Assembly: GCA_023334545.1 (NCBI GenBank)
Contig: JAADVB010000021.1
Coordinates: forward strand, 1-64,000
Direction: 5' to 3'
Length of the DNA: 64,000 nt
From: Salisapilia sapeloensis
Lineage: Eukaryota; Oomycota; Peronosporomycetes; Peronosporales; Salisapiliaceae
The position numbers were made by a program, and so were the translations under genes. The stretch's first letter is position 1. Every line of letters begins with the position of its first letter. Below are positions 10,094-21,204 of the stretch, one piece after another. The notes under the pieces were generated by a model. The model was not told where the DNA came from and made no database searches. It worked only from the letters and a program-made list of their open reading frames with translations.

Positions 10094-11527
10094 ATGGACG
10101 CGAATTATCGACAAGCGGCAGGTCTTGTCTATTCGATTGTTATGCATGACATGGTAACCGACTCTAACTTTTGCTTACGTTTATAGAATACATTGCCAAT
10201 GCAGACGTCTTGCTCGTGGCTGCAGGTGCCGGATTCTCAGGTAAGCATGTCGAAACCAGTAGAACTATGCACCACCAACCTCCTAAGCTTCTTCCTACCT
10301 GTAGCCGACTCTGGTCTACCCATCTACAGGTGAGCCTAACGACACATCCAGCAAGATGCTTGCAGTAGCATTAAACTCGCTCATAGAGACATTGCCAACG
10401 TCCGAACGTACGCTAAGCAAGGACTAGATTACCAAGACCTGTGTGACCCGTACTGGGTGCGTTGCAAACCCCATCAACTATTCTTCCGGTCTTTTAACTG
10501 TCAATCGGATAGCTGACAGAAGACGACACGCTCTTTTACGGATTTTGGGGTCACTGCCTCAACTCGTATCGCGACACGACGCCACACGAAGGGTACCGCT
10601 CCAGCTTTTGTTCACACTATCATCACATCTGAGTACCTTCTAGCTACCAGATCCTACACAAGTGGAGGAAGCGGCTGCAGGAGAGAAGAAATGGACAAGC
10701 GGCAAAGCGTTTCCAAAAGACATTCTCTCACATGCATCGAACAAACGTGTTTCCTGGTACTGTCGAAAAGCAAGACGTAGCACAGAGTCCGTTCTTCATC
10801 TACACTTCCAACGTACCTTCCACCATTCCATCTCTTGTCTAAATAAATTCACAGCATACTTGCAACGCCTAGGTCGATGCCCACTTCCATCACTTTTTCG
10901 ACAAGAACGAAATCTACGAGCTGCATGGAAATGTCGAGAGGTGGCAGTGTGCTGGAGTGACGGATGACCCAGACGCTTCGGCATACCCTCCATGCCCGCT
11001 GACGTGGGAGGTGGACCCTGCTGTTCGCTTTCAAGTCGACGCAGAGACTCAAAGAGCCTCCGGCGACGTCATACAGCGCTGTCCAAAGTGCCAAGGCAAG
11101 CCACGACCCAACATTCTCATGTTTCGAGATAAAACGTGGAATCAGAACGTCGATGAGGAGAACGCATACGTTGCGTGGGAAGCAGTTGTGGAAGCTCTAC
11201 TCGAGGAGGATCCAAAGACGAAGCTCGTCGTGTTGGAGATCGGCTGTGGTGTCCGAGTATGGCGTCTATCTACCAATTCTATCTTCCTATGTATTCACTG
11301 TGCTCTGGCGATAGGTCCCATCCGTCCGAAAAGAGTGTGAGATGGTCGTCCATGACGCTGTCTTCAAGAGCTCAGCGGATCAAGCAAAGCTCATTCGCGT
11401 CAACCCAGAGTTTCCCGCTTGCTATCGTGCCGATCTGCTTGCCCAGAACCTAGTGCTGTCTATCGAAGCCAAGGGACTCGAGGCTCTTCAAGCCATTGAC
11501 AATGAGTTAGCAAAGATAGACGCGTGA
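10094..11527 (+). CDS. SIR2-family (sirtuin) NAD-dependent deacylase
   Basis: Sirtuin-fold protein expected to remove acyl groups from lysine using NAD+. Eight exons (10094-10121, 10187-10240, 10305-10329, 10387-10456, 10513-10592, 10644-10812, 10873-11250, 11315-11527) sum to 1,017 nt, giving 338 residues. The joined protein has the NAD-binding GAGFSADSGLPIYRD (canonical GAGxSxxxGIPxFR), then YTSNVDAHFF in place of the usual TQNxDxLH, then ELHGNVERWQC with the catalytic His, a CPKCQGKPRPNILMF zinc/LRP segment, and EIGCGVPSVRKECE. The TSN and HFF substitutions set it apart from standard class I-IV sirtuins, so activity and acyl preference are uncertain. No transit peptide is obvious. Confidence 0.88.
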
Positions 11528-11636
11528 TACGAGCAACTTGTCAATGAACAACTCTATTGCGTTGTATTTTGTTCAGCTGTAACTACACCCTTCCACTCCT
11601 CTACCAAGGACTTGAATCGATCCTATGAACGAGTAC

Positions 11637-12907
11637 TTAATAAGCATCCACGACCTGTAGATATGAAATGGATATAGCCTACCTTTGGAAGAGCGACCTG
11701 CTCTTGGCATGTCTTGATGAACATTTCTTCGGAGACTTGATCAAAAGACTGCTGACTGTCTGCGATGACAAGTCCAGCTAGCTCGACAACGGCAAACCCG
11801 AAGAACTTGCCGTTGCTCTCTGTCTGCTGCTGTATCTGTCTCGGAAAGACGATGGCCGTCGGACCGTTCGCTTCAAATGCGATCAAGAGGTTGTACGGCA
11901 CTCCTTTGCGCTGAAGCATGTTCACGAATGACCACACCAGTGTAGTTACGTCTTGGCTGTTCAAAGAGCTTTCTAGCACGACACAGTCGACAGGCCAATT
12001 GGGTATTGTCTGTACTTGTAGCGAGCCACTTGTCACCAGCAGTTCGCGCGGATGCGTGAGTACAGGAAATATATCCAACTCTGTAGTCTCGGCCAAGAAA
12101 AAACCTTGGAAGTGGAGATGGTTGACGGAAGACCAAGCACCAGCACTATTGAAGCCTACACGTGATCACCATCTACATCAGTAGGTGTACTTGTACGGTC
12201 GGATTTATAGTAGACAGACCGAGTGCGAAATCTCGACGACCGAAAGCTCGCGCGATGGACATCGCCGACCGAATGGCTCCTTCTTCCAGTTTTTGAGGCT
12301 TCACCAACGGTAGATCTGGCACACAAAGGAAATGTCCTCTCATCTATACACGCGATATCACGACTAACGCTATACATTCGGAAGCCAGGGTAGATAAGAT
12401 ACCAGCGGCGACACGTTCACTAAAATTCCATTCCGAGGTAGCTCCATGTCCGACCGGTTTTTTGGTAACCCGTGCAAACCAGCTTCATTGTCTCCCTCGA
12501 CACTGAATCCGCACAGAAACTCCTTTGGACTATCGGTCGTATCCAAAATGAGGCACAAAGTATACTTGGCACGAACCGATCACACGTACTTGACTTTGGT
12601 AAAATTGAACGAGTTTACCGCACTGTGATCCTTTGTACCGGTCAGAATTTCCACTGCTTTCTCAGTCGCCTTCAAGTCGGCCGCGGCTGGGCGTTTATTC
12701 TACAAGGGGTACCATCTCAATGGGAAGGCTCGAAACAACGTCCAGCCATAATACCTCGACATGCATCGGATTGAACTGGGCAGCAAGTCGAAGTGTTCCA
12801 TCCACGACACGCCGACTTATTTCCCCTGTCGACTCGCGCATGACGCCTGCAGCCTCGGCGTCCTCCCATCTCTTCAGCGCCCACTCTACACGGTGTCTCG
12901 TGTCCAT
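11637..12907 (-). CDS. GDP-hexose phosphorylase (VTC2/GDPGP1-like, HIT superfamily)
   Basis: Multi-exon gene encoding a HIT-superfamily nucleotidyltransferase like plant VTC2 (GDP-L-galactose phosphorylase) and animal GDPGP1 (GDP-D-glucose phosphorylase), which cleave GDP-hexose to hexose-1-phosphate and GDP. Visible family parts: an N-terminal helix HRVEWALKRWEDAEAAGV, RLAAQFNPMH, GILVNVSPLVSGHFLCVPD, and, after splicing at about 12,157, FNSAGAWSSVNHLHFQGFF with the HxHxQ-type catalytic motif. The last intron is short and the protein ends LPKVVDAY. Plants use the enzyme for ascorbate synthesis, animals for removing GDP-glucose. The sequence alone does not say which applies here. It converges on the SIR2-like gene with about 110 bp between stops. 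Confidence 0.82.
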
Positions 12908-12934
12908 CTTGAAACGTCGTCAACTGCCAGGAAT

Positions 12935-13875
12935 AATGCAGAGGTCCAACTAAAACAAGTTTATTGCTCTCTTTACTTTCTACTCAAACGCTTTCACTTC
13001 TTAGCGCGGTGTCTTCGAGCCACCGACCTTGCATTCGTCCGCGAAAACCATGCCGCCATCGGCCATCAGCACCATGCCAGACACCCATCCGGAAGCCCTG
13101 GATCCGAAGAATAGCGCGATACCAGCCATATCCGACGCATCGCCACTACGACCGGTCGGAATGCCTTCAGCAATCTTGTCCAACGACAGACCCGTCACCT
13201 CTGGAATTGCTTGTGTCATTGAGGTCGGCACGAGACCAGGGGCAACCGCATTTACCAAGATGTGTCCACCATTAGGACGGCGTGCTAGATCTGCAGCCAT
13301 TTTCCGGGTGAGGTGGTGCACCGCGGCCTTTGACGTTTCGTACGCTATTGTCGGCAAGTCCTGAGGCTTCACGCCTGTCATCGATCCAACGTTTAGGATT
13401 CTTGCACCGTCTACCGAGGTCGCAGCATTGTCCAGCAGAGGCAGCAATTCACGACAGACAAAGAATGTTCCCATGACATTCAACGAGTACGTTTTATCCC
13501 AAATTTCCTGCGTGTGCCCTTCATACGTATTAGGTATCGCCACACCAGAATTGTTGATCAAGACGTCGATCTTCGACTCTCTCTTGGCAACCTCGGCTGC
13601 AAATTCCTTGCATCCTTCCTCCGTCGACAGATCCGCCTGCAATGGCGTGCATTTACCTGGTCCTTCTGCGTTGAGCTTTTCAGCAGTCTGCTCGCAAGTC
13701 TCCTTCGATCGAGATGCAACGTACACGTTCGCTCCATTGTGGACGAATCCAGTCGCCATCATCTGGCCTATGCCAGTGCCGCCGCCAGTGACTACCACCA
13801 CCTTATCCTTGACGTTAAACAGGTTTTCAATCGAAAGCTTCATCTTCTTGACTGATCAAATCCGAAAATGGACAT
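12935..13875. repeat. Duplicated SDR unit, copy 1 (other copy about 23,445-24,375)
   Basis: The two minus-strand dehydrogenase genes are similar beyond their coding regions. Downstream, both carry a block ending in AAGTTTATT followed by A/G-CTCTCT. Upstream of the start both carry TGATCAAATCC. This indicates duplication of a roughly 0.9-kb unit including UTRs, in direct orientation about 10.5 kb apart. Confidence 0.7.
13001..13843 (-). CDS. Short-chain dehydrogenase/reductase, copy 1 (no SKL end)
   Basis: Single-exon classical SDR of 280 residues, similar to RhlG/3-oxoacyl-ACP reductase-type enzymes. NAD(P)-binding TGGGTGIG is at about residues 19-26, NNSG at about 92-95, the catalytic Ser in LNVGSMTG, and YxxxK in IAYETSKAAVHH. 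The end of the Rossmann fold reads FFGSRASGWVSGMVLMADGG. By eye it is about three quarters identical to the copy at 23,515. The C-terminus is GGSKTPR, whereas the other copy ends GSSKL, so this one lacks a type 1 peroxisomal signal and is probably cytosolic. The substrate is not known; a 3-oxoacyl or secondary alcohol substrate would fit the family. Confidence 0.92.
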   Translation of the reverse strand: MKLSIENLFNVKDKVVVVTGGGTGIGQMMATGFVHNGANVYVASRSKETCEQTAEKLNAEGPGKCTPLQADLSTEEGCKEFAAEVAKRESKIDVLINNSGVAIPNTYEGHTQEIWDKTYSLNVMGTFFVCRELLPLLDNAATSVDGARILNVGSMTGVKPQDLPTIAYETSKAAVHHLTRKMAADLARRPNGGHILVNAVAPGLVPTSMTQAIPEVTGLSLDKIAEGIPTGRSGDASDMAGIALFFGSRASGWVSGMVLMADGGMVFADECKVGGSKTPR

Positions 13876-15825
13876 TCAAGCACATGTGAGCCGCACACAC
13901 AACATTGAGTCTCATTGACGATGATCGTTGCATCGCAAAGTCCACCTGCAGCGAAATCAGACAAAACCGCAAAGAGTGAGCTAATTAAATCTCTACTTTA
14001 TCACAAAATTATTCGTGACTTCGTGGTGCTTTGGACCACTGTTTACCTCTGCTTTCGCCCGCTGCACGAAAAGGGCGAGATGAGAATGATCGCGTACTGG
14101 TTTTTGTTACCAAGGTTGTCTAGGAAACAGATCACGACGCTCGCTACTACATATATCTTTGACTACACATTTAAATTTAAACAAATAATTATAAAAAGCA
14201 TCATATATTTGGATCCCTGCTCTAGGATTCGCAGTAAGGACGATGTAGAATTTGGCCGTATGTACCAGCCATGCTGTGCAGTTGTGGGATCTTTTCAAAG
14301 GATATCTATCTGCGTTTCTACCTGACATCTTGTAACTAGCAGCAGCTACAGTATATCTTAACTGGTCGATCGGAGAATCATCCATCACCTCAAGTTGTAC
14401 CGCTGTCAGCTCTTGTATGGGCACGTCTATGTATTGTTCTGCGTTTGTCGCGTGGGAACTCTGAAATACATCATTTTACATGGTGGATCGTTGGCCAGCC
14501 CCCTAGCAGAGTAAATCCGCCTATAGGCGTACTCTGCAGCGTACGCTGTATATGAACCAACGTGGCTACTTACGGCTCATGAGATGGATCACCAAGCTGC
14601 AAACGTACCACTGTATCGCAAAAGTAATGGCACCACTGTTTAGATCAAGTAATGGTATCTTTGTTGAGTTAAAAGCTGCGAGTGCCACGGTTTGGACAGG
14701 TACTTATCCTCCTCGAGCGACAGTTACTGCGTATGAGCTGACACCAAGGGCAATACTGCTCTATCTTGCATATTGGCGATAGAACGAATCAGATAATGAA
14801 AGCTGAACGCCAGAGTCGAAACGGGCTGAAAAGGATGTGTGGAAGAGTTCGTGGTTAAGTTGGTTGCAGATAACTTATCGTTCTTTCTACCACGTCCAAT
14901 AGATACTTGGACTCTTTTGTTTTCATTGTTGACGAAGGAGAGCCATCGGGTGTATATATCAGCGCCGATAGGATACTCGCACTAGGACCACATTCCAAGT
15001 AAGCATGTATGCACTCAAGTAGTAATTGGACAGGAATATTTCTCGGTCTACCCCAGATGATCGCTTCTACATTCAAAACACAATATGAACACCTACAAGT
15101 CACTAGGAAAATCGGCAAGTCATTTGGATCCTTTTTGGTGATAGATATGACATGATGTGAATGATTATTTAAGTGTTGACACTAAATTATAGAATGCTGC
15201 TAGCTTTCTAGATAGTTGACGCTTTATCCAGAGGATACAAGGCTTACCTGACACACGCTGAATTGTCTCGGTAACTTGTATGAACTGAACCGGCTTTGCG
15301 AACAGTCATCTTCACATCATCTTCACAAACTCTCGAAGTGGTTTTATATATACAAGCATCACTAAATGTCAAAAGGATCATGAATGCGCTACTCTTCTTC
15401 AACAAGAACGCGGGGCAAGTGATCTAGATCCCATAGACAAAGTACTTAAAGCAAAATTTTCTCAACGAAGATGAAGATGATCCGGGTGTTCTTGCCGCTA
15501 TCAGCTTGAAGATAAGGAATGCTTATATTACCATGCATCGAAAGCGACAATCCATTTCGAAAACTTTTCGGGATAGTTCCACAATGAAGACTAGTCAAGT
15601 ACGATTCACTAGAACTCTATGCAGAGATCCCGTATTGTCTTTGCCACAAAAACCAGTTGTTTGGACCTAAGATGTCCCCACATGTACCTACAAGCTTAAA
15701 GATTCTTTCTTCGGCCGAGTTGAAGTGCTATATATCGTACTTGACGCTAAATTTCCAATAGGGTTTTTGAATTCACAGCATCATTAAAGCATTTCTCCTT
15801 CCTAGCTACTACCGGCAGCGCACTT
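13844..15825. other. Gene-poor AT-rich stretch, about 2 kb
   Basis: No confident gene. A minus-strand frame at 14855-15118 looks mildly protein-like (RPRNIPVQLLLECIHAYLE, then a STMKTKESKYLLDVVERTI stretch) but has no recognised family and no clear partner exons, so it may be an exon of a decayed gene. Short in-frame pieces elsewhere in the stretch have no family pattern. The composition matches the pseudogene next to it. Confidence 0.4.
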
Positions 15826-18362
15826 ATGACGATCCCGAGCATTCTGCTTGTATGCTTTTGGATGGTTTGTGTCTCGATGACATTCGCCGCAGACAAATGC
15901 AGCAAGCTCACGAATGTTATCATGTCAGACTGCGACGATGACTGCGATGTTGCATGCATTTACTACCAGGTCGATGGAGATCGAAACCCATATAATAATT
16001 CATCTGATGAAAGTTGCAGGGGAGAAGATAAAACTCTGGATGTCATCATCAGTGCAAAAAGCCATTCTCCAAGTCCGAGCGTAGCAAAAATGCTATACCG
16101 TACAAAGTGTTTATCATCAAAAATGAGACCGATCCGAATGTAAAAACTGAATACTAAATGAACATGAACTACTTGCACCATGTCGAAGTTACATTCCCTC
16201 AAGACATAACAGATTGGTACACTCTTATCTCCTTTTAAAACTCTACCTCGCGTCAAAGTTCATTTCAGTATTGGAATATAAAACTAGCATCAACATGTAG
16301 TAGGGAACTTCGCGGTGATTCGCTTCCCGGCCAGGTCTTGGACGTTAATCTATCGTATGACATGTTCAGGCATGCCACCGGACTTCGACGGGTATCCATC
16401 GTAAACAGAAACGTCTCCAGCAATAATTTGTTTTAAAATCTTCCTCAAGAAATGGTATCTATTATAACATCAAATTGTGATATCAATAAAATACCAGAGA
16501 ATCTCGGGAGGCTTAAAAAACTGACGCACCTGTGAGTAGTCTACATATATACCCACATGCATAGTTATACTTTACTTCAACAACTCACGAAATTGCCAAT
16601 TGTCTAGCTCTATGGACCGGAACCCAATTCAAAGGTTACGAAATCTAGACCTGCCAAGCATTCAGACCTTGTGCGTGCCCTACTTTATCGACCTAAGTAT
16701 TTAATATCCATGTCATTTATTCAAACGCATTAGAGGTTTGTCTTATGCTAATCTGACCAACCTCGAAGGCAACTTTCCGCTTCTCGGAACCTTGTAAGCT
16801 TTTCACGCTGCAAAATGCTCTTTATGAAAGCACACCTTACGACTCACACCGGCTTATAGGGGTCTTTGTCATAACAACCTTAAGTCAATACCGCCAGCCT
16901 TGGTCGATCTGGACAATTTGGAAGCCTTTTATGCTTCATATCTACTCACCTTTTAATTTCTACTAATACATTAAAATTAATTACTTGCTTTTAGATATCT
17001 TGAAGCCTATTCACTTCTCAATATAAACATCTCGAGTGCAGTATTCGATGTTCTAAATAGGACGCTCGGGGCAAGCGGTTATATTGGATATTAAAGTGGG
17101 AATTTCAAGAATGAGCACAGGAAAGCTGTTGTTGTTGTAGATTTAGCTTTCTGCGTTGAGCCTAATGACGCCTCTCCGTCTCGCTCCTATAGTGGCTCTA
17201 GTGACATTTTCTCTTCTTCAGAAAGTACAAATGGCACAACCTTCCTACCTCTGTACATCGCCATCCCCATTGTCATTGTTTTCGTGATTGCTGGGTTTGT
17301 CCTGCATCGAGAGTATAAACACCACGAAACCCAGATATACCAGCACCCAGTTCCCAAACACCAAGAGTAGGAGTGCCAGAAACACCGGTCGCAGCGTTCC
17401 ATGAGTACGATAAAGTAATGAATTCTATATGGGTTGATCCCTTGCTGTGCAATTATGAATTGAATAATAAAAAGACACGTCAAGTAAGCCGACTGGGTGC
17501 CGGTGCCTACGGTGAAGTGTAGCTTGTGGACTATTGTGGAAACCAGTATGCATTCAAGCGCCTAATCAAAAGCAAAGCTGAGACCGAGGCTATTCAAAAC
17601 TTCATCGTCGAAACCAAACACATCGCAACACTTGAGGATCCGCATATTCTTACGTTCATCAGAGCAGCGTTTATGAAGAGAGCGGATTTTCAAGCAATAT
17701 ACGAGTACATGGAGAGAGGGGACCTTCGGTCCTACTTGACATGTACAAACGTTGATCGTCAATGGAACGAAGAGAAGATCCAAATCGCGATGGATATTGC
17801 AGACTCATTAATCTACCTGCACTCGTTATCAACGCCAGTGATGCACCGATATTTCAAGTCGCGCAACGTGCTGCTGTCCGAAAACATGACTGCAAAAATC
17901 GGCGACTTTGGGACTGCGAGAGCCCGGGACTTGGACTGCACTTTGATAACCAAAGGTGTGGGTCCGATTAGATGGATTGCTCCTGACATTCTTCGTGAAG
18001 AGCATGAATACGACGAAAGCAGTGACATCTATTCATTTAGTGCCATTCTCATTGAGCTGGATACACACGAACTCCCATACGAAGATCTCGTTGCTTCCCA
18101 TGGCAAGCGGTTCAAAATGCTGTCAATGGCACCAAAAATTGCCAATGGTACGATCAAGCCATCTTTCTCGGGTTCCTGTCCCGCATCCGTCCGTTTGGTA
18201 GGACTCGCATGTCTCGATATGGACCCGAACAAGCGACCGACAGCCGCATGTGTCCACTATGCGATGATGCTTATACTCCGGTGCGAAATGTCGCTTGACC
18301 TTGACACTGTTCGTCAGTCATTGGGAGTATCGTTCGTGGAAACTCGATCGACAGTGAACTGA
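15826..18362 (+). pseudogene. LRR receptor-like TKL kinase pseudogene
   Basis: Degenerate copy of an oomycete LRR receptor kinase. At 15,826 an ATG begins a secretory signal (MTIPSILLVCFWMVCVSMTF) followed by a Cys-rich N-terminal cap. From about 16,490 to 16,960 come LRR units, each on its own small exon with intact GT-AG introns at the same place in the repeat: IPENLGRLKKLTHL, SMDRNPIQRLRNLDLP, GLSYANLTNLEGNFPLLGTL, GLCHNNLKSIPPALVDL. A membrane span (LYIAIPIVIVFVIAGFVLH) is at about 17,255-17,310. The kinase starts near 17,485 with GAGAYGEV and runs to 18,362. Inactivating features: stops and frame shifts between modules, a TAG at about 17,519 where TKL kinases have Trp (GEVW), and HRYFKSRN in place of HRDxKxxN, losing the catalytic Asp. 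DFG (GDFGTAR) is still present. Confidence 0.85.
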
Positions 18363-20036
18363 CAGACGTATTTGGATACGAAGGCATGGTAAAGGAAAAG
18401 ACGACGGTAATGAAATACACAAAGCTTTTTACATGTGATGTTAGTTTGTCGGGAACGTGGGAAAATGCTGCTCTTGGGCACCAGAAAGATACGATTTAGT
18501 ACAGGTGAAAGCAAGTTTTTATCAACTTACCCTGCATTACTTAGGCTTAGGCAGTGTTTCGCATCATGATCGTGGAGAAAATGACTGTCAACTACTACAT
18601 CGACTAGGGACCACATGAAGTCGCATTATAATGGTTCGGGCAGCTCACCTGATGCCATGGTCATTTGACCAACTCTAACAATCAATGCATACATACGCGC
18701 ATGATACTAACCGCTGGCCATTTTTTATCACATAGGCATGACGCTACCTACCTCAGAGCCTAAATGCATACGAAAAGACATTATCTTGGTGTACAGAAAT
18801 AAGTGGTGATTTGAAATGGCTCTAATGCTTATTGTGAAAACTATTGATCAGACCATTCTCTTGCTGATATACTCATATGGAACAGCGTCGTTTGGAAGCT
18901 AGAAGACTATCCAGCCCACATAGAGGCACTAAAAGACCAGGTTTCTTGATTCAATTTCAAACTCGCTGTGGCACCCAAGTTACCACGTAACAAGGGTACA
19001 GTGTTGCCTTCGCCGCGATGGACATGAAAGTATTATCTATTATTTATATTTTGCGCACTTATCTGTACGCACGATGCTAAATGAGAAATTGTAAGCAAGT
19101 GGATGTAATCGACATTGGTCCGTTTCAGTTACCGCCGATCTAGCTGTTCCTTCAGACTTCTTGATTTTTTCGGCTCGCAACTTCCAAAAAGAAGTAGTCC
19201 ACAAATCTTCTCTACGTTATCCTCTGAATATTAGTACGGAGATTTCACTAGGATGGAATAGATTACCAAGTGAATTTTCACATTTAAAGACCAAAATCGC
19301 ACCAAGAGGATCAGCAACTCCTCGTATACAACAACAAGCTGTTGCAGAATGCATATCAACTACTACTTGGCCAATGGGTTTGCTCAAGTGGCTCAGTTAA
19401 AGGTTGTCAATTTCCCGTGGTGAGCGTTCAGTGGCAACTTTGAGTTGATCAAGAATACCACCTTTCCATCATATACACGTTTATTAGCCTCCTCGTCCCT
19501 CTACGACTAAACTGTAAGAATGTTATGTAGAGCGCACATTTAAAGCAATATATTTGCATAGTTCGAGCTAAACAGTGATACACAGTAGCTAGTGAACAAC
19601 AGGTTGCTATGGTGAAAAAGTAGTTGTGTACATAGGTGAGTGCGCAAAGAGCTTCATCAACAGTATGGCGAGGTCCAAAACGATGGCATTTAGGATCATT
19701 GCGAAGTCAAGTTGGAATCAGAGATCAAAGTGCGCTGATATGTTGTGAACTTTGACTGAAGTTGAAGCGATCCAACTGTTATATTCCAGGCAGAACGAGC
19801 ACCAATTGAGTAAGATTCGGTTGGAAATGCTGTATTGAAAATGCCTTACTATCAGCAATACTCGGTTTATATTGTACAACTAGAATCATTCTCTTTATTT
19901 GCTTTTTATCCTATCTAAATGACTAAAAGTCGTTGCCAAGGTCTCCACAACCAGCGTTGACATCGCTATTGTTAGCGAGGACATCACTTCAGAGTATATC
20001 ATCGAGCAGTCCGCCACCAATGCCGGCAGCGTTGGC
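18363..20036. other. Gene-poor stretch with a possible LRR relic, about 1.7 kb
   Basis: No intact gene. Around 19,240-19,300 a plus-strand frame reads ISLGWNRLPSEFSHLK, which fits one leucine-rich repeat, followed by frame breaks. It could be a fragment of a second dead LRR kinase or a displaced piece of the pseudogene just upstream. The rest is AT-rich with no recognisable features. Confidence 0.4.
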
Positions 20037-20720
20037 TCAAGCGCCCTTGCCTCCGTCGCGGCGATTGTCGTAAGGTACGTAGTTTTCATGGCCTAGTTGG
20101 ACATAGTACCCTGAGTCGTCTTGGGCTCCTTTTTGAGAATAGTAGCCTGGTTGTCCATATGCGCTTTGCACTGGGTTTTCGAGTTGGCTGACTTGCTGTG
20201 CCATGTGTGGCATATTCTGCGTAACTAGCTGTTCGCGGCGACGCTTTAACAACCGGCGCATGATCATACATCCAGCAACGAAAACAATGACGAAGAGGAC
20301 GACTACGATAACTATTATACAGATAGCAACAGTGCTAGCAGTACTTTTAAAGTCGTTGGAAATGACGTCAAAACCATCCAGATCATCGTTACTGGGATAT
20401 ATGAATTGACCTCCATCGGATACGCAGAGACATTTAGACTTATTTGGCCTGCAACTGGAGAGTACTGGACAGCAGCATGGCTGAGGGATTTCTTGCTCAT
20501 TGATCAATTTGTTGCAATAATGACCAGGCTCGCCATAATATGCTTCAGAGCAGTCGATATGGTCGGCACACAGTTGGCATTGAGACAGTCCGGATGAAGA
20601 GGACGAAGAGCTGGAGGGCATAGAGTCATCCTGTTCAGCGCCAAGTCCGGAGTTACTTGATCTTTGTGCTGCCACTAAAGCGAAGAAAAGCGAGCATAGT
20701 AGAATTGCTAGACCCTTCAT
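20037..20720 (-). CDS. Cys-rich type I membrane protein, unknown
   Basis: Protein of 227 residues from the ATG complementary to 20718-20720. A longer frame starts at 21,050, but only this start places a signal peptide (MKGLAILLCSLFFALVAAQ) at the N-terminus. It has a Ser-rich linker (about residues 29-45), then an ectodomain with about ten cysteines (CQLCADHIDCSEAYYGEPGH, then PCCCPVLSSC and KCLCV), a single membrane segment (TVAICIIVIVVVLFVIVFVA) followed by a basic stop-transfer MRRLLKRRR, and a cytoplasmic tail rich in Q, Y and G. Cys-rich heads of this kind occur in oomycete surface proteins. No enzymatic domain is seen, so a wall or surface-sensing role is only a guess. Confidence 0.75.
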   Translation of the reverse strand: MKGLAILLCSLFFALVAAQRSSNSGLGAEQDDSMPSSSSSSSSGLSQCQLCADHIDCSEAYYGEPGHYCNKLINEQEIPQPCCCPVLSSCRPNKSKCLCVSDGGQFIYPSNDDLDGFDVISNDFKSTASTVAICIIVIVVVLFVIVFVAGCMIMRRLLKRRREQLVTQNMPHMAQQVSQLENPVQSAYGQPGYYSQKGAQDDSGYYVQLGHENYVPYDNRRDGGKGA

Positions 20721-21204
20721 GATACCTATAGAGCAAAAGCTACAATGAGGCAAGTGGTGATTGTATGCGATCGACATTTCGTAGGCATCGCATCCAATCG
20801 GAGCCAACAGTCTATGCTTAATTTCTTGACAGTATGGATACTTTCGTGGATGCCAGTCTCTACTTTCACAACCTTTCGTAGCGTTTATGCATGCTGCCGT
20901 CACGTCTGTGCATGGAGAAGGGAATTGATGCCAACAATCGTTCTTGCTCCAGAGTGTCTCTGGTAGAACTCCAATCTCGTCACGCCTAAAAATGAAACAA
21001 GCCATATCCTTTGATAGGACAGTTGATTGATCTTGCCGCAGCGTGTACATGTCACGAATTTGAACGGTAGCCTCGATGTATCCAGTCTCGACAGATCGTC
21101 ATGCGTACGTAGACTGATAATGTGCTTCCAGTACCAAGACGAGACACGTTTAAATCTTACTCATAGCTCAAGTGTCATTCGTACATTTGAAGGGAGCTAC
21201 CAAG

